Positions 6,505 through 14,675 are shown, numbered from the stretch's first letter. The stretch: DNA of 17,795 bases from Helicobacteraceae bacterium UBA6016 (GCA_002428055.1 DIZY01000014.1:1-17795), one strand, 5' to 3'. Notes: generated by a model not told the origin, from the letters alone. Translations and numbers: made by a program.

Positions 6505-8127
6505 ATGGGATTTAGTATAAAACAGAAGCTGATGATTATTACCGGCGGGCTTTTACTGATGTATGGTTTTACATTTGTTTTGGTGCTCTATCTCATAGGT
6601 CATATAAAAGACGAGTTTCAGCACTTTAAAGAGTTTGCATACAAAGGCGAGGTGTATACGCTAAATATCAACAAAGAGCTCAACTATGTCAGCCGACTAA
6701 CAAGAGATATAATGCTCGGCAACGACTTTGACAAAAATATGAAGAAACTGCAAGAGAGCAACGAAAAAATCAAAAAAGATTTTGAGAGTCTCATCAAAAT
6801 AACGGAACCGAAAAATCAAGAGACGACAAAAGACTCCTACAATAAAACAATTAAATTTGTAGACACAGCAACAGGCGTGGTCGCAAAACTAGGCACAATG
6901 GGCATATCCAGAGAGTCGCTAGACGCCGTATATGCAGAGTACAAAAAAGAGGCGACACCGCCGGCCGAAGAGGCGAGAGAAGCGTTTCATAAAGTGACAA
7001 AGGCTCAAGAAGAGCTTGCGGTAAGCTCCGAGGCGTCGATATACGCCGTTATGTCAAATTCAAAAATAGCATTGGGCGTTATTTTTGTGATAGTGTTCCT
7101 GACAGGCTTCTTGCCGCTTATTTTGCTAAGCAGATATATTATAGAAAAAACGGAAGGCATTGAAAAAGAGGTCAAACAGATAGCCTCAAGTAAACACCTC
7201 AACGATCAGGTATCGGTAGGAAATCTAGACGAAATAGGCAAAGTAGCGACGGATTTTAATACCCTTATAGGAATCGTAAGAGATACGGTGCATAGCGCAA
7301 AACTAACATCCAGCGAAAATGCCGCCGTAGCGGCTCAGCTTAGCAACACTTCACACTCTATCGGCAAAAGGGTGGAGGATCAGACAAGACTTACGCAAAT
7401 ATCTGTAGAGCAAGGGGCTAAACTCAAAAATATACTTGACGAATCAGCCGCACAAGCCAAAGATACGATAGGCGAAATAGAGTCCGCAAATTCAAGGCTC
7501 AAAGAGGCAGGCAAAGAGATACTAACTATGGTCTCAAAAGTACAAAACAGCGTAGAGGTAGAGATGGAGCTAGCCTCCAAACTATCAAATCTAAGCAACG
7601 AAACCGAGAAGGTAAAAGAGGTGCTCTCAGTTATAGCCGACATAGCAGACCAGACCAATCTGCTTGCGCTAAATGCCGCAATAGAGGCGGCAAGAGCTGG
7701 TGAACACGGAAGAGGTTTTGCCGTTGTTGCCGATGAGGTGCGAAAACTAGCCGAGAGAACACAAGACAGCCTTTCCGATATTAGCTCCACGATAAATCAA
7801 GTAGTAGAGTCCATCATAGAGGCTACAAAAGAGATGGAACAAAACACGGAAACCGCAAAAGGGCTGGCGCACTCATCTCAAAGCGTAGAGGGCAAAATAA
7901 ACGAAAGTATCGGCACTATGCAAGGGGCTACGACAATGGTCGAGGCTCTTGTCCAAAAATCAATATCTAATACAAAAAGTACGGAAGAGATTTTGAGCAA
8001 AATAGATGAAATAAGTGAAATTTCAAATCAAAATGCAAAAAGCGTAGAAGATATAGCCTCCGCTGCCGACCATCTACACAAAATGGCCGAAGGGCTCAAA
8101 AACAAACTAGAGGTATTTAATACCTAA
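6505..8127 (+). CDS. Methyl-accepting chemotaxis protein
   Basis: Transmembrane chemoreceptor that controls CheA through CheW. From the preferred ATG at 6505 it has 540 residues: membrane helix about 9-31, a periplasmic region of about 150 residues that looks all-helical (four-helix-bundle type), membrane helix about 189-212, a HAMP-like linker, and a long signalling coiled coil. The hairpin tip is intact, starting at D382 (DQTNLLALNAAIEAAR) and including GEHGRGFAVVADEVRKLAERT. There is no C-terminal CheR-docking pentapeptide. An ATG at 6424 would add 27 polar residues before the membrane helix; the GGGG ribosome site at 6495-6498 favours 6505. The gene is divergent from the peroxidase operon and shares its promoter region, so sensing of oxidant or redox state is a reasonable guess, though the ligand is not visible. 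Its stop overlaps the convergent NlpC/P60 gene. Confidence 0.95.
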   Translation: MGFSIKQKLMIITGGLLLMYGFTFVLVLYLIGHIKDEFQHFKEFAYKGEVYTLNINKELNYVSRLTRDIMLGNDFDKNMKKLQESNEKIKKDFESLIKITEPKNQETTKDSYNKTIKFVDTATGVVAKLGTMGISRESLDAVYAEYKKEATPPAEEAREAFHKVTKAQEELAVSSEASIYAVMSNSKIALGVIFVIVFLTGFLPLILLSRYIIEKTEGIEKEVKQIASSKHLNDQVSVGNLDEIGKVATDFNTLIGIVRDTVHSAKLTSSENAAVAAQLSNTSHSIGKRVEDQTRLTQISVEQGAKLKNILDESAAQAKDTIGEIESANSRLKEAGKEILTMVSKVQNSVEVEMELASKLSNLSNETEKVKEVLSVIADIADQTNLLALNAAIEAARAGEHGRGFAVVADEVRKLAERTQDSLSDISSTINQVVESIIEATKEMEQNTETAKGLAHSSQSVEGKINESIGTMQGATTMVEALVQKSISNTKSTEEILSKIDEISEISNQNAKSVEDIASAADHLHKMAEGLKNKLEVFNT

Positions 8128-9350
8128 TAAATATTCTTAATGCCTAGCGTTTTTGCAAGGAAAGAGCTTTTGTTTTTATCGAACCAAAGCTCGCCCTTGC
8201 CCTCTTCCATCGTCGTTACGACTATGCCGCCGAGCATTTTGCGCCCCTCTTTGCCGTCCTCAAAGCTCTTTATCCCCCAAGCATCATGTATGACAAGAGG
8301 CTCTTTGCGAGAATCCATGCCGACATAGAGCATAATATGCCCCTTTAGATAGACGAGGCTTCTCCACGGTTTTGCGTTTGCCTTGATATACTCTTTTTTT
8401 GCCACTATTTCCATACCGCTCAAATCCGTATATCCTGCGGCTTGATCGGCGGAGTTACGAGGCAAAAAAATTCCGAAAGAGAGAAAAATATCTCTTAAAA
8501 ACATCGAACAATCCCTGTTGTCGAGGTATCCGCCCCAGCCGTACGGTTCACCAAATATCGAGTATACCGCAAAAGCCACACCCGTCTCACTCACAACGGA
8601 GGGCATATCTCCTAGATATTTGTTTTTGGCATACCGCTTCCATACCGCCTTATTGCCCTCTTTTCTTGTCGGGTAATATCCGTTTGCTAAAAGCGTACCG
8701 ATGTTTATTCTCTCAACAAAATCCCCGTTTTCGTCATATAGCGGCTCTTTATCCGCAAACGGCGTTACGAAAGCGACAGAGCGAAACTGATTCTCAAAAG
8801 ACAAATCGGTAAAAGCTACACTTCTGGCATCTATCCATCCGTATCCGACTGGGGTTTTAACAAAGTAATAATCTTTTTTTGGGCTCTCATATAGTAGTTT
8901 TAGCGGTGTTGAAATATAGATACGGGAGTTTTGTAGATAGTCAAAAGGGTACCCTTCGCCCGCAAGATGCGGCTCTTTAAAAAAAGGTTTGTCGCTTGGC
9001 AATACACGAATATCCGCATTTCTTATCGTAATCCCGTTTTTAAATATTGCGCTATTCTTGGCCTCATCGACCGCCGTCTTTAATCTTTGTATTTTTACTC
9101 TCGGTATCGGCATTAGATTTTCGCCGTACCAACCATCTTTGTCGGCCAAAGAGGCAAGAGCCGCCAGTTCGCTTAGTGCAACGGTTGCATTCTCCTCACC
9201 CCAGCTCTCAAAAAACTTATTTTTAAAATGCAAAAAAGCGGTATTCTCCTCTTTTTGGGAGGCAACAGAGGGCTGCACAACGGCGCACCCAGCAAAAACG
9301 AATAATACGAGAGAGACAAAAACAAGCCGCGCAAAACCGTACCCTAGCAT
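8124..9350 (-). CDS. NlpC/P60 cell-wall peptidase lipoprotein with SH3 domains
   Basis: Predicted gamma-D-glutamyl-diamino acid endopeptidase acting on peptidoglycan stem peptides. It has 408 residues. The N-terminus is a lipoprotein signal ending in the lipobox FAGC (C22), so it should be membrane-anchored in the periplasm. About 35-125 matches the N-terminal stabilising region of this enzyme class, about 125-255 looks like bacterial SH3 barrels (YFVKTPVGYGWIDA, then a second barrel), and the catalytic domain holds C281 in NRDCSMFLRD, H338 in KGHIMLYVG and H355 in IHDAWG. The layout recalls the structurally studied SH3-containing NlpC/P60 enzymes of Desulfovibrio. It begins one base after the NYN-LOTUS stop, so it is the last gene of that operon. 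Its own stop overlaps the chemoreceptor stop on the other strand. All catalytic residues are present. Confidence 0.93.
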   Translation of the reverse strand: MLGYGFARLVFVSLVLFVFAGCAVVQPSVASQKEENTAFLHFKNKFFESWGEENATVALSELAALASLADKDGWYGENLMPIPRVKIQRLKTAVDEAKNSAIFKNGITIRNADIRVLPSDKPFFKEPHLAGEGYPFDYLQNSRIYISTPLKLLYESPKKDYYFVKTPVGYGWIDARSVAFTDLSFENQFRSVAFVTPFADKEPLYDENGDFVERINIGTLLANGYYPTRKEGNKAVWKRYAKNKYLGDMPSVVSETGVAFAVYSIFGEPYGWGGYLDNRDCSMFLRDIFLSFGIFLPRNSADQAAGYTDLSGMEIVAKKEYIKANAKPWRSLVYLKGHIMLYVGMDSRKEPLVIHDAWGIKSFEDGKEGRKMLGGIVVTTMEEGKGELWFDKNKSSFLAKTLGIKNIY

Positions 9351-9351
9351 C

Positions 9352-10104
9352 TTAATAGCGTCTGTTGTTTTTAAGTCTTACATATACGGTTTTTGCTTGG
9401 GAGCTTTTGTGCTCCCTCTCGTCAAACTCAAACATTCCCGTAGCTCGCATCAAATCGCTTAGTTTCCTATAGCCGTAGTTTCTAGGGTCAAAGTCTGGAG
9501 AGTATTTGTTGATTTCGCTGCCTACGGCACCTAGATTTGCCCAGCCGTTTTCATCGCCGGAGTCCTCTACCGCAACAGAGAGAAGCGTGCGTAGTTTCTC
9601 ATCTTTTAGGCTCTCTTTGACCGGTTTTTCTTTTTGGGTGATACCCTCTTCTTTCTCTTCTTGCAAAATTTCTGTATAAACAAACTTATCGCATGCCGCC
9701 ACAAAAGCCTTAGGCGTCTGGCGTCTACCAAAACCGTACACGGTTAGCCCAGACTCTCGTATCCTAGCCGCAAGTCTCGTAAAATCGCTATCGGAAGAGA
9801 CGAGGCAAAACCCGTCGAACTTATCGGTATACAACAAATCCATAGCATCGATAATCATGGCGCTATCTATCGCATTTTTGCCGCTTGTATAACGAAACTG
9901 CTGCATCGGCTGTATGGAGTGCGTAAGTAGAGTATCTTTCCATCCTGAGAGTTGCGGCCCCGTCCAGTCGCCGTACACCCGTTTGACGCTCGCTACGCCG
10001 TATTTGGCGATTTCGGCAAGCAGATATGGAGTTAGCGAAGCTTGCGCATTTTCTGCGTCTATTAGTACGGCAAGTTTTTGAGAGCCTATCGGTTTTTGAC
10101 TCAT
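9352..10104 (-). CDS. NYN (PIN-like) domain protein with C-terminal OST-HTH/LOTUS domain
   Basis: Predicted RNA-processing protein of 250 residues. The NYN domain (about 9-150) is a PIN-like nuclease fold with acidic metal-binding candidates D16 in VLIDAEN, D80 in NAIDSAM, D86, and D105/D107 in SSDSDF. A charged linker (about 150-170) leads to an OST-HTH/LOTUS domain (about 170-248, including WANLGAVGSEI, NYGYRKLSDLM and a closing KTVYVRL). LOTUS domains bind RNA, notably G-rich or structured RNA, so the two parts together suggest a targeted ribonuclease. AAGGGA precedes the ATG at good spacing. It lies 16 bases downstream of the HD-GYP gene and 1 base upstream of the NlpC/P60 gene. This domain pair is widespread in bacteria but its substrate is not established. 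Domain calls are confident; nuclease activity is inferred. Confidence 0.9.
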   Translation of the reverse strand: MSQKPIGSQKLAVLIDAENAQASLTPYLLAEIAKYGVASVKRVYGDWTGPQLSGWKDTLLTHSIQPMQQFRYTSGKNAIDSAMIIDAMDLLYTDKFDGFCLVSSDSDFTRLAARIRESGLTVYGFGRRQTPKAFVAACDKFVYTEILQEEKEEGITQKEKPVKESLKDEKLRTLLSVAVEDSGDENGWANLGAVGSEINKYSPDFDPRNYGYRKLSDLMRATGMFEFDEREHKSSQAKTVYVRLKNNRRY

Positions 10105-10120
10105 TTTTTCCCTTCCAATC

Positions 10121-11902
10121 TCAATCTATATAGCTATCCCGTATCTGCAAAAACTCATCTAAATTGTCAAAAAACAGATCCACAAGAGTCGGGTCAAACT
10201 GCCTGCCCCTCTCCTCTTTGAAAAACGCCAAAATCTTATCCAAAGACCACGCCTCTTTATAGCATCTATCGGAACCCAATGCATCAAACACATCTGCAAC
10301 AGCGGTAATACGGGCGTAGATATGTATCTCCTCGCCCTTTAGACCTTGCGGATAGCCATTTCCGTCGAAGCGTTCATGATGCTGGTGCGCTACGATTCCC
10401 GCCGTTTTGAGTAGCGGTCGTTCTGAGCCTTTGAGGATATTGTAGCCGATCTCTGAATGAGTTTTCATAACCGCAAACTCTTCCTCGCTAAGCTTGCCGG
10501 GTTTTAATAGTATCGTATCTGCAATTCCGACCTTTCCTATATCATGCATAGGGCTCGCATTGGACAACAACGCCGCCTCTTCTGCGCTAATACCGACCTT
10601 AACGGCAAGGAGCCTGGAGTACTCCGCTACCCTTTTGACATGATAGCCAGTCTCCTTACTACGACTCTCACCAATCTCGCCCATGCGATAAATAACTTCT
10701 CGCTGCGTCTCTTCAAGCTCTTGATGTAACTCTATAATATCACTGACATCGTGGCGAATAGCCATATATTCTACGGTTTTCCCCTCACCGTCCAAAATAG
10801 GCAAAATAACAGAATCAACCCAGTATGCCGTCCCGTCTTTTCGCTTATTTTTAATTACGCCTTTCCACACCCTGCAAGATTCGATAGTCTCCCAAAGCTC
10901 TCTAAAAACAGACTCCGGCATATCTTCATGACGAACGATATTGTGATTTTGACCGATTAGCTCCCCTCTTGAATAGCCGCAAACTTTACAAAATTTGTCG
11001 TTCACATAGGTAATAATACCGGCCAAATCGGTTCTAGAGAGAATATTGCTCTCATCTATCGCACGCTCATACTCTCTTGAGCGTTGATACGCATCCTCGA
11101 GATTTTTGGCAGTTATTTTTAGGTCGTCTCTTAACTTCGCTCGCATCGTCTCAACCTCGGTAATATCACTGCGAATACCTATATACTCCAAAATATTTCC
11201 AGATGAGTCCAATATCGGTATAACCGTGGTTTTGACATGATAGGCGTTACCGTTTTTAGCGCGATTTTTGACTACGCCGTTCCAGACCTGCTTGGCCTGT
11301 ATCGTCTCCCACATCTCTTTAAACGCACTTGACGGCATATCCGGATGTCTAATAATGTTATGCGGACGACCGACTAGCTCCTCCTTGTCATAGCCGGATA
11401 TATCGCAAAAATGGTCGTTTACAAAAGTAATAATGCCCTTTGGGTCAGTCTTTGATACGATACTACTCACATCTACAGCTTTTTTATACTCCATCAACAA
11501 ATTGCTCTGCTCCCTTAGTCCTTTGAGCGCTAATCCTTTTTCCAAAAAGCGCTTAACGGTCTCCATGAGTTTATTTAGAGCTATCGGCTTTATTAGAAAC
11601 TGGCTTACGCCTATTTCAATCGAATTCAAAAAATATTCTACATCGCTATATCCGCTAGTGATAATAATCGGGGTATCTCCATCTACCGTACGAATCTTTC
11701 TCGCCATTTCCAAGCCGTCTATCTTCGGCATCCCTATATCTGCAACAATAAGATCCGGTCTATAACGAATAAACGCCGCTATGCCATCCTCCCCGTCTTG
11801 CGCAGTTACAACCTCAGCACCGCATGTCCGCAAAACACGAGCGGTGGCATCACGAACATCTACATCATCTTCTATATAAAGGATAACCTGTCTAGATAGC
11901 AT
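10121..11902 (-). CDS. REC-PAS-PAS-HD-GYP cyclic-di-GMP phosphodiesterase
   Basis: Response regulator with predicted c-di-GMP hydrolase output. From the preferred ATG at 11902 it has 593 residues. The receiver domain (1-120) has D12-D13, phosphoacceptor D55 in ADIGMP and LIKPI. Two PAS domains (about 136-245 and 275-385) repeat with a 139-residue period; each carries the Aer-type signature HNI(I/V)RH(P/E)DMP (near 181 and 320) followed by W-G-V-KN. In Aer that region belongs to the FAD-binding redox PAS. The HD-GYP domain (about 395-585) has HDIGK at 452, a downstream HxxxHH-type histidine cluster (VAHQHHERFDGNGYP) and DVFDALGSDRCYK, so it should be active. The frame is open to 12058, but AGGGA lies 5 bases before 11902 and a promoter sits at 11963, inside the would-be extension. 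It heads the NYN and NlpC/P60 genes and follows an OmpR-type pair. Confidence 0.94.
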   Translation of the reverse strand: MLSRQVILYIEDDVDVRDATARVLRTCGAEVVTAQDGEDGIAAFIRYRPDLIVADIGMPKIDGLEMARKIRTVDGDTPIIITSGYSDVEYFLNSIEIGVSQFLIKPIALNKLMETVKRFLEKGLALKGLREQSNLLMEYKKAVDVSSIVSKTDPKGIITFVNDHFCDISGYDKEELVGRPHNIIRHPDMPSSAFKEMWETIQAKQVWNGVVKNRAKNGNAYHVKTTVIPILDSSGNILEYIGIRSDITEVETMRAKLRDDLKITAKNLEDAYQRSREYERAIDESNILSRTDLAGIITYVNDKFCKVCGYSRGELIGQNHNIVRHEDMPESVFRELWETIESCRVWKGVIKNKRKDGTAYWVDSVILPILDGEGKTVEYMAIRHDVSDIIELHQELEETQREVIYRMGEIGESRSKETGYHVKRVAEYSRLLAVKVGISAEEAALLSNASPMHDIGKVGIADTILLKPGKLSEEEFAVMKTHSEIGYNILKGSERPLLKTAGIVAHQHHERFDGNGYPQGLKGEEIHIYARITAVADVFDALGSDRCYKEAWSLDKILAFFKEERGRQFDPTLVDLFFDNLDEFLQIRDSYID

Positions 11903-11962
11903 TGATTCCCTTTTTTTACTTATCTGCAATAATAAAATATGTTTTAAAGCTTGTTTCTTTCC

Positions 11963-11968
11963 ATTATA
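11963..11968 (-). promoter_or_regulatory. Extended -10 promoter for the HD-GYP gene
   Basis: Minus strand TGCTATAATGG: perfect TATAAT preceded by TGC, an extended -10 element, about 61 bases before the ATG at 11902. No -35 box is recognisable at the right distance. It suggests that HD-GYP, NYN-LOTUS and NlpC/P60 can be transcribed apart from the kinase-regulator pair upstream. Confidence 0.55.
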
Positions 11969-11978
11969 GCAACCAAAA

Positions 11979-11997
11979 GTCTCATCTGTGGTCTCAT
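11979..11997 (-). promoter_or_regulatory. Paired direct repeats ATGAGAC upstream of the HD-GYP promoter
   Basis: Two exact copies of ATGAGAC (minus strand, 11991-11997 and 11979-11985) with a 12-base period, ending 10 bases before the -10 hexamer where a -35 box would be. OmpR-family regulators bind tandem direct repeats, and such a regulator is encoded immediately upstream. Candidate site only. Confidence 0.35.
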
Positions 11998-12049
11998 TTT
12001 GAAAAGGTTTGCTGCAATTTTGTTCAAATCCTATTTTATTTCTAAGCCG

Positions 12050-12066
12050 TAGCGCCAAAAACGCTA
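12050..12066 (-). terminator. Weak hairpin at the end of the OmpR-family regulator gene
   Basis: TAGCG and CGCTA form a 5-bp stem around a 7-base loop, beginning at the regulator's TAG stop. No U-run follows, so intrinsic termination would be poor; it may only attenuate or protect the upstream message. Confidence 0.2.
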
Positions 12067-12741
12067 ATCACGCTTATGTAAAGCATACCCAATATCGCTT
12101 ACCGTATACACAAACTCTTTCCCAAATCTTTTTCTAATTCTAAGAATAAAATTTTTTAGAGCCGCGTCGCCTACCTCATCTTTGTCCCACAAAAAATTTA
12201 TTATTTTCTCTTTTGCTATTATGGTACTCTTGCTTTCGGTTAATAATTTAATAAAAAGCCTCTCTTTTTTGGAAGTTAAATATTTTTCGCCATCAATTAT
12301 CAGCTCTTTTGTCTCTTCATCATAATAAGTGCCGTCTTTTATGTGCAATAACCTCTGCTCCGACAATTTTAAAGATAATTTTTCAAGTGTTTCGGTAAGA
12401 GTATCAAATGTTATCGGCTTAACAAGATATGCGGTAAGCCCCAGCACAATCGCCTTAAACAAAAGCTCTTCGTCTTTACGCCCACTAATAACGACTACAG
12501 GAATTTGACTATCTGAGCGCCTAACTTCCTCTATAAATTCAAGTCCGTTTTCAGCCCCCAAATGTATATCTGAAAAAATTACATCTATATGCGTATTACA
12601 AAGCGCGTCTTTTGCGTCTTGCGCATTATGAGTCAAATACACTTTTCTAAAATATAAGTCAAAAACATCGACTAGATATGATGCATACTCCTTATCGTCT
12701 TCGACAATGAGTACAGTTTTACCGCTTAAAAGCTCTAGCAC
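12064..12741 (-). CDS. OmpR-family response regulator, partner of the NMT1-type kinase
   Basis: Response regulator of 225 residues. The receiver domain (about 8-122) has D15-D16, phosphoacceptor D58 in FSDIHLG, S85 in VVISGR and a YLVKPI lysine. The winged-helix domain (about 130-224) has LTSKKERLFIKLL, the recognition helix near ALKNFILRIRKRFG and GYAL at the end. The start is GTG: the overlapping ATG in another frame hits a stop within four codons, and GGAA lies 5 bases before the GTG. It follows the kinase gene by 23 bases, making a classical pair. A likely target is the repeat-containing promoter of the next gene, which encodes the HD-GYP protein, but this is inference. Confidence 0.93.
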   Translation of the reverse strand: MLELLSGKTVLIVEDDKEYASYLVDVFDLYFRKVYLTHNAQDAKDALCNTHIDVIFSDIHLGAENGLEFIEEVRRSDSQIPVVVISGRKDEELLFKAIVLGLTAYLVKPITFDTLTETLEKLSLKLSEQRLLHIKDGTYYDEETKELIIDGEKYLTSKKERLFIKLLTESKSTIIAKEKIINFLWDKDEVGDAALKNFILRIRKRFGKEFVYTVSDIGYALHKRD

Positions 12742-12764
12742 ATCATTTCCAAAATATTTTTATT

Positions 12765-14483
12765 TTATATCTCCACACAAAAACAAAGCCCCTCTTCTGT
12801 CTCAACAATCGACAATTTTTTTGAGTATTTTGCGGCTATCTCTTTGCACATTTTTAGCCCCAATCCACTGTTTTTAAACTCCAATATCGCTTCTATATCT
12901 CCGCCGCCTCCGTTGTCGCAAAACAAGACGGACTCTTTGGATATTGTAATATTAATTTTTGGATTTTGGATTTTACGCTTTATAAATATGGACATGCTGT
13001 TTGAGAGAATATTGAGCCAGATATGCATCCACTCATTTTCTACGCCGCTGATATGCCCGTCAAAACTGCAATCTATATCTACTTGTATCTGATTCTCTCT
13101 TATTTTTGCGTCCAGTATCGTCAAAATCTTCTCTATTGATTTACGAACATCAAACTCTTTTACGACGCCGGAGGGTTTATAAAACTCCAAAAATGCCTGC
13201 ATAGTCTCCGATAAAAACTTAACCATAGAGTCAATTTGCAATGCGTTTTTCAAATGTGAATCTTTGCTTATCTCTCTATTTTTTTTCAGAGCCGTAATCG
13301 TATATAGATTGATAGCGCTTATCCTTGAAAGCGGCTCCCTCCACTGATGGGAGATGTTTGCAATCATATAGCCAAGTTCGATATTTTTTGAGTTAGCCTT
13401 CAAATACTCCTCAAGCTCATTTTTTTGCCCCTCTTCCTCGGCAACTCTTTTTTTGAGTCTACGGCTGTTTAGATAGTAGCGCAAAGCGACGATGACAATC
13501 AAAACTCCAAGCACAGACAAAATAAGCGTCACTCTCTCTTGTCTTTTACGAACCTCATAATCCTCCGAGTACAAAAAAGTGTCAAAATCAATATCTTTAT
13601 TTAACATTCCAAGCTCTTTGTAGGTGTTTGCCATATGTTTCCAGCGTCCGTTGTGCATGTAGCCTATTTTTACGATACCTGGATACATCAAAGACTCCAT
13701 CTCGTTGGCTTCATAGAGAAGCTGCTCTTTTGTCTTATCTTGCGTGTTGTACTTTGAGAGTATGAGGCTTATGGCCTCCTCCTTGTGCTTCATGGCGTAC
13801 TCCCACCCCTTAAGACTCGCCGCCAAAAACGCTTTGACGCGATTTGGATTATCGCTTATCTCTTTTTGTGTTGTAAAAATATTGTCACCATAAAAATCAA
13901 TCCCGCCCGCTCTTGGGGAATAAAGAGTAAAAGGTATTTTTTGTTTAGCTAAATAGTATGGTTCATCGGTGGAGTAAACGCTCATAACATCCACTTTGGC
14001 TTGAATCAAATCGTTTGCGTCAAACGAGTGTGACATTATGTGGAGACTATTTTTGTCTATTTTTTCTCTGTTTAGGTAGGCAAACAGCTCCGCAGAACCC
14101 TCCTCAATCATCGCTTTTTTATTTGCTATTTCATGTATTGAGTTGGCGGATTTTTTTTGCAACACCATAAAAGCAAGAGGGGAGTGCTGAAATATAACCC
14201 CCAAAACAACAAGCGGTTCGCCTTTGGCTTTTAGCAAAATAAGCTCGCTTGTGCCCACTCCGTATTCGGCGCGTCCGTCAAGAACACTCTTTGCAATATT
14301 TTGTCCGCTAGTCGCTTCTTTTAGCTTTACATCCAGTCCGGCTTCTTTATAGTATCCTTTTTCTAGCGCGATATAGTATCCGGCAAATTGAAATTGATGT
14401 TTCCATTTTAGCTGCAGTGTTATAGGCTCGTTTGCGAATAAAGAGGTTAGAAATAAAGATATTAAAATAATTAATTTATACAT
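12765..14483 (-). CDS. Sensor histidine kinase with NMT1/ThiY-type periplasmic binding domain
   Basis: From the preferred ATG at 14483 it has 572 residues. A signal peptide (about 1-17) leads to a periplasmic substrate-binding domain of the NMT1/THI5/ThiY family (about 20-255; LKWKHQFQFAGYYIA, EKGYYKEAGLDV and the GVGTSEL hinge region are typical). Relatives bind pyrimidine precursors of thiamine or other small organics, but ligand identity cannot be inferred from this alone. Then come a membrane helix (about 318-336), a coiled coil, phosphoacceptor H379 in HQWREPLSR and an HATPase domain with NILSNSMSIF, CDNGGGG and NSGLGL. The HQWRQPLN motif common in this phylum is changed to HQWREPLSR. 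An ATG at 14510 would add nine polar residues ahead of the signal peptide. The cognate OmpR-family regulator follows after 23 bases. Fusion of a transport-type binding domain directly to a kinase removes the need for a separate binding protein. Confidence 0.93.
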   Translation of the reverse strand: MYKLIILISLFLTSLFANEPITLQLKWKHQFQFAGYYIALEKGYYKEAGLDVKLKEATSGQNIAKSVLDGRAEYGVGTSELILLKAKGEPLVVLGVIFQHSPLAFMVLQKKSANSIHEIANKKAMIEEGSAELFAYLNREKIDKNSLHIMSHSFDANDLIQAKVDVMSVYSTDEPYYLAKQKIPFTLYSPRAGGIDFYGDNIFTTQKEISDNPNRVKAFLAASLKGWEYAMKHKEEAISLILSKYNTQDKTKEQLLYEANEMESLMYPGIVKIGYMHNGRWKHMANTYKELGMLNKDIDFDTFLYSEDYEVRKRQERVTLILSVLGVLIVIVALRYYLNSRRLKKRVAEEEGQKNELEEYLKANSKNIELGYMIANISHQWREPLSRISAINLYTITALKKNREISKDSHLKNALQIDSMVKFLSETMQAFLEFYKPSGVVKEFDVRKSIEKILTILDAKIRENQIQVDIDCSFDGHISGVENEWMHIWLNILSNSMSIFIKRKIQNPKINITISKESVLFCDNGGGGDIEAILEFKNSGLGLKMCKEIAAKYSKKLSIVETEEGLCFCVEI

Positions 14484-14544
14484 TTTCTGCTCGCCGTTTT
14501 GGGCTCTCATATAAAGATTGCTATTTGTTTTACATATATTAACA

Positions 14545-14550
14545 ATTATA
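14545..14550 (-). promoter_or_regulatory. Candidate -10 box for the NMT1-type kinase operon
   Basis: Perfect TATAAT on the minus strand, about 62 bases before the ATG at 14483, in AT-rich sequence with no clear -35 box. Confidence 0.45.
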
Positions 14551-14587
14551 CTGAAAGATTGGTTAGTCTTTTATATTACCACCCCAT

Positions 14588-14629
14588 GAGCAATAAACCG
14601 AGAGCAAAGTATAGGGAGCAAGGTAAAGC
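14588..14629. repeat. Three tandem 14-base repeats beginning GAGCAA
   Basis: GAGCAA occurs at 14588, 14602 and 14616, exactly 14 bases apart. The eight bases that follow each copy are degenerate but A-rich then G-rich (AAGTATAGG, AGGTAAAGC in copies two and three). They lie in the 235-base gap between the divergent kinase and propeller genes, upstream of both candidate promoters, as expected for a multi-site regulator. Not long or exact enough to be a CRISPR or mobile-element remnant. Confidence 0.4.
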
Positions 14630-14675
14630 GTCCGGTCTTTTTTCCGAACAGAACCAAAATAGAACAATTTGTGAT

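Noticed and set aside
7380..7790. 136-residue minus-strand open frame inside the chemoreceptor gene
   Set aside because: Antisense of the heptad-rich signalling domain. Alanine/serine-rich coiled-coil coding regions commonly leave open antisense frames.
8399..8812. 137-residue plus-strand open frame inside the NlpC/P60 gene
   Set aside because: Arginine/proline/serine-rich with no domain; the minus strand has an intact catalytic triad.
11903..12058. N-terminal extension of the HD-GYP gene to 12058
   Set aside because: The extra 52 residues show no domain. A good ribosome site precedes 11902, and an extended -10 promoter lies within the extension.
14588..14629. CRISPR-like or origin iteron interpretation of the GAGCAA repeats
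   Set aside because: Units are only 14 bases with a 6-base conserved core, there are no spacers, cas genes, dnaA or replication genes, and the position is a divergent promoter gap.
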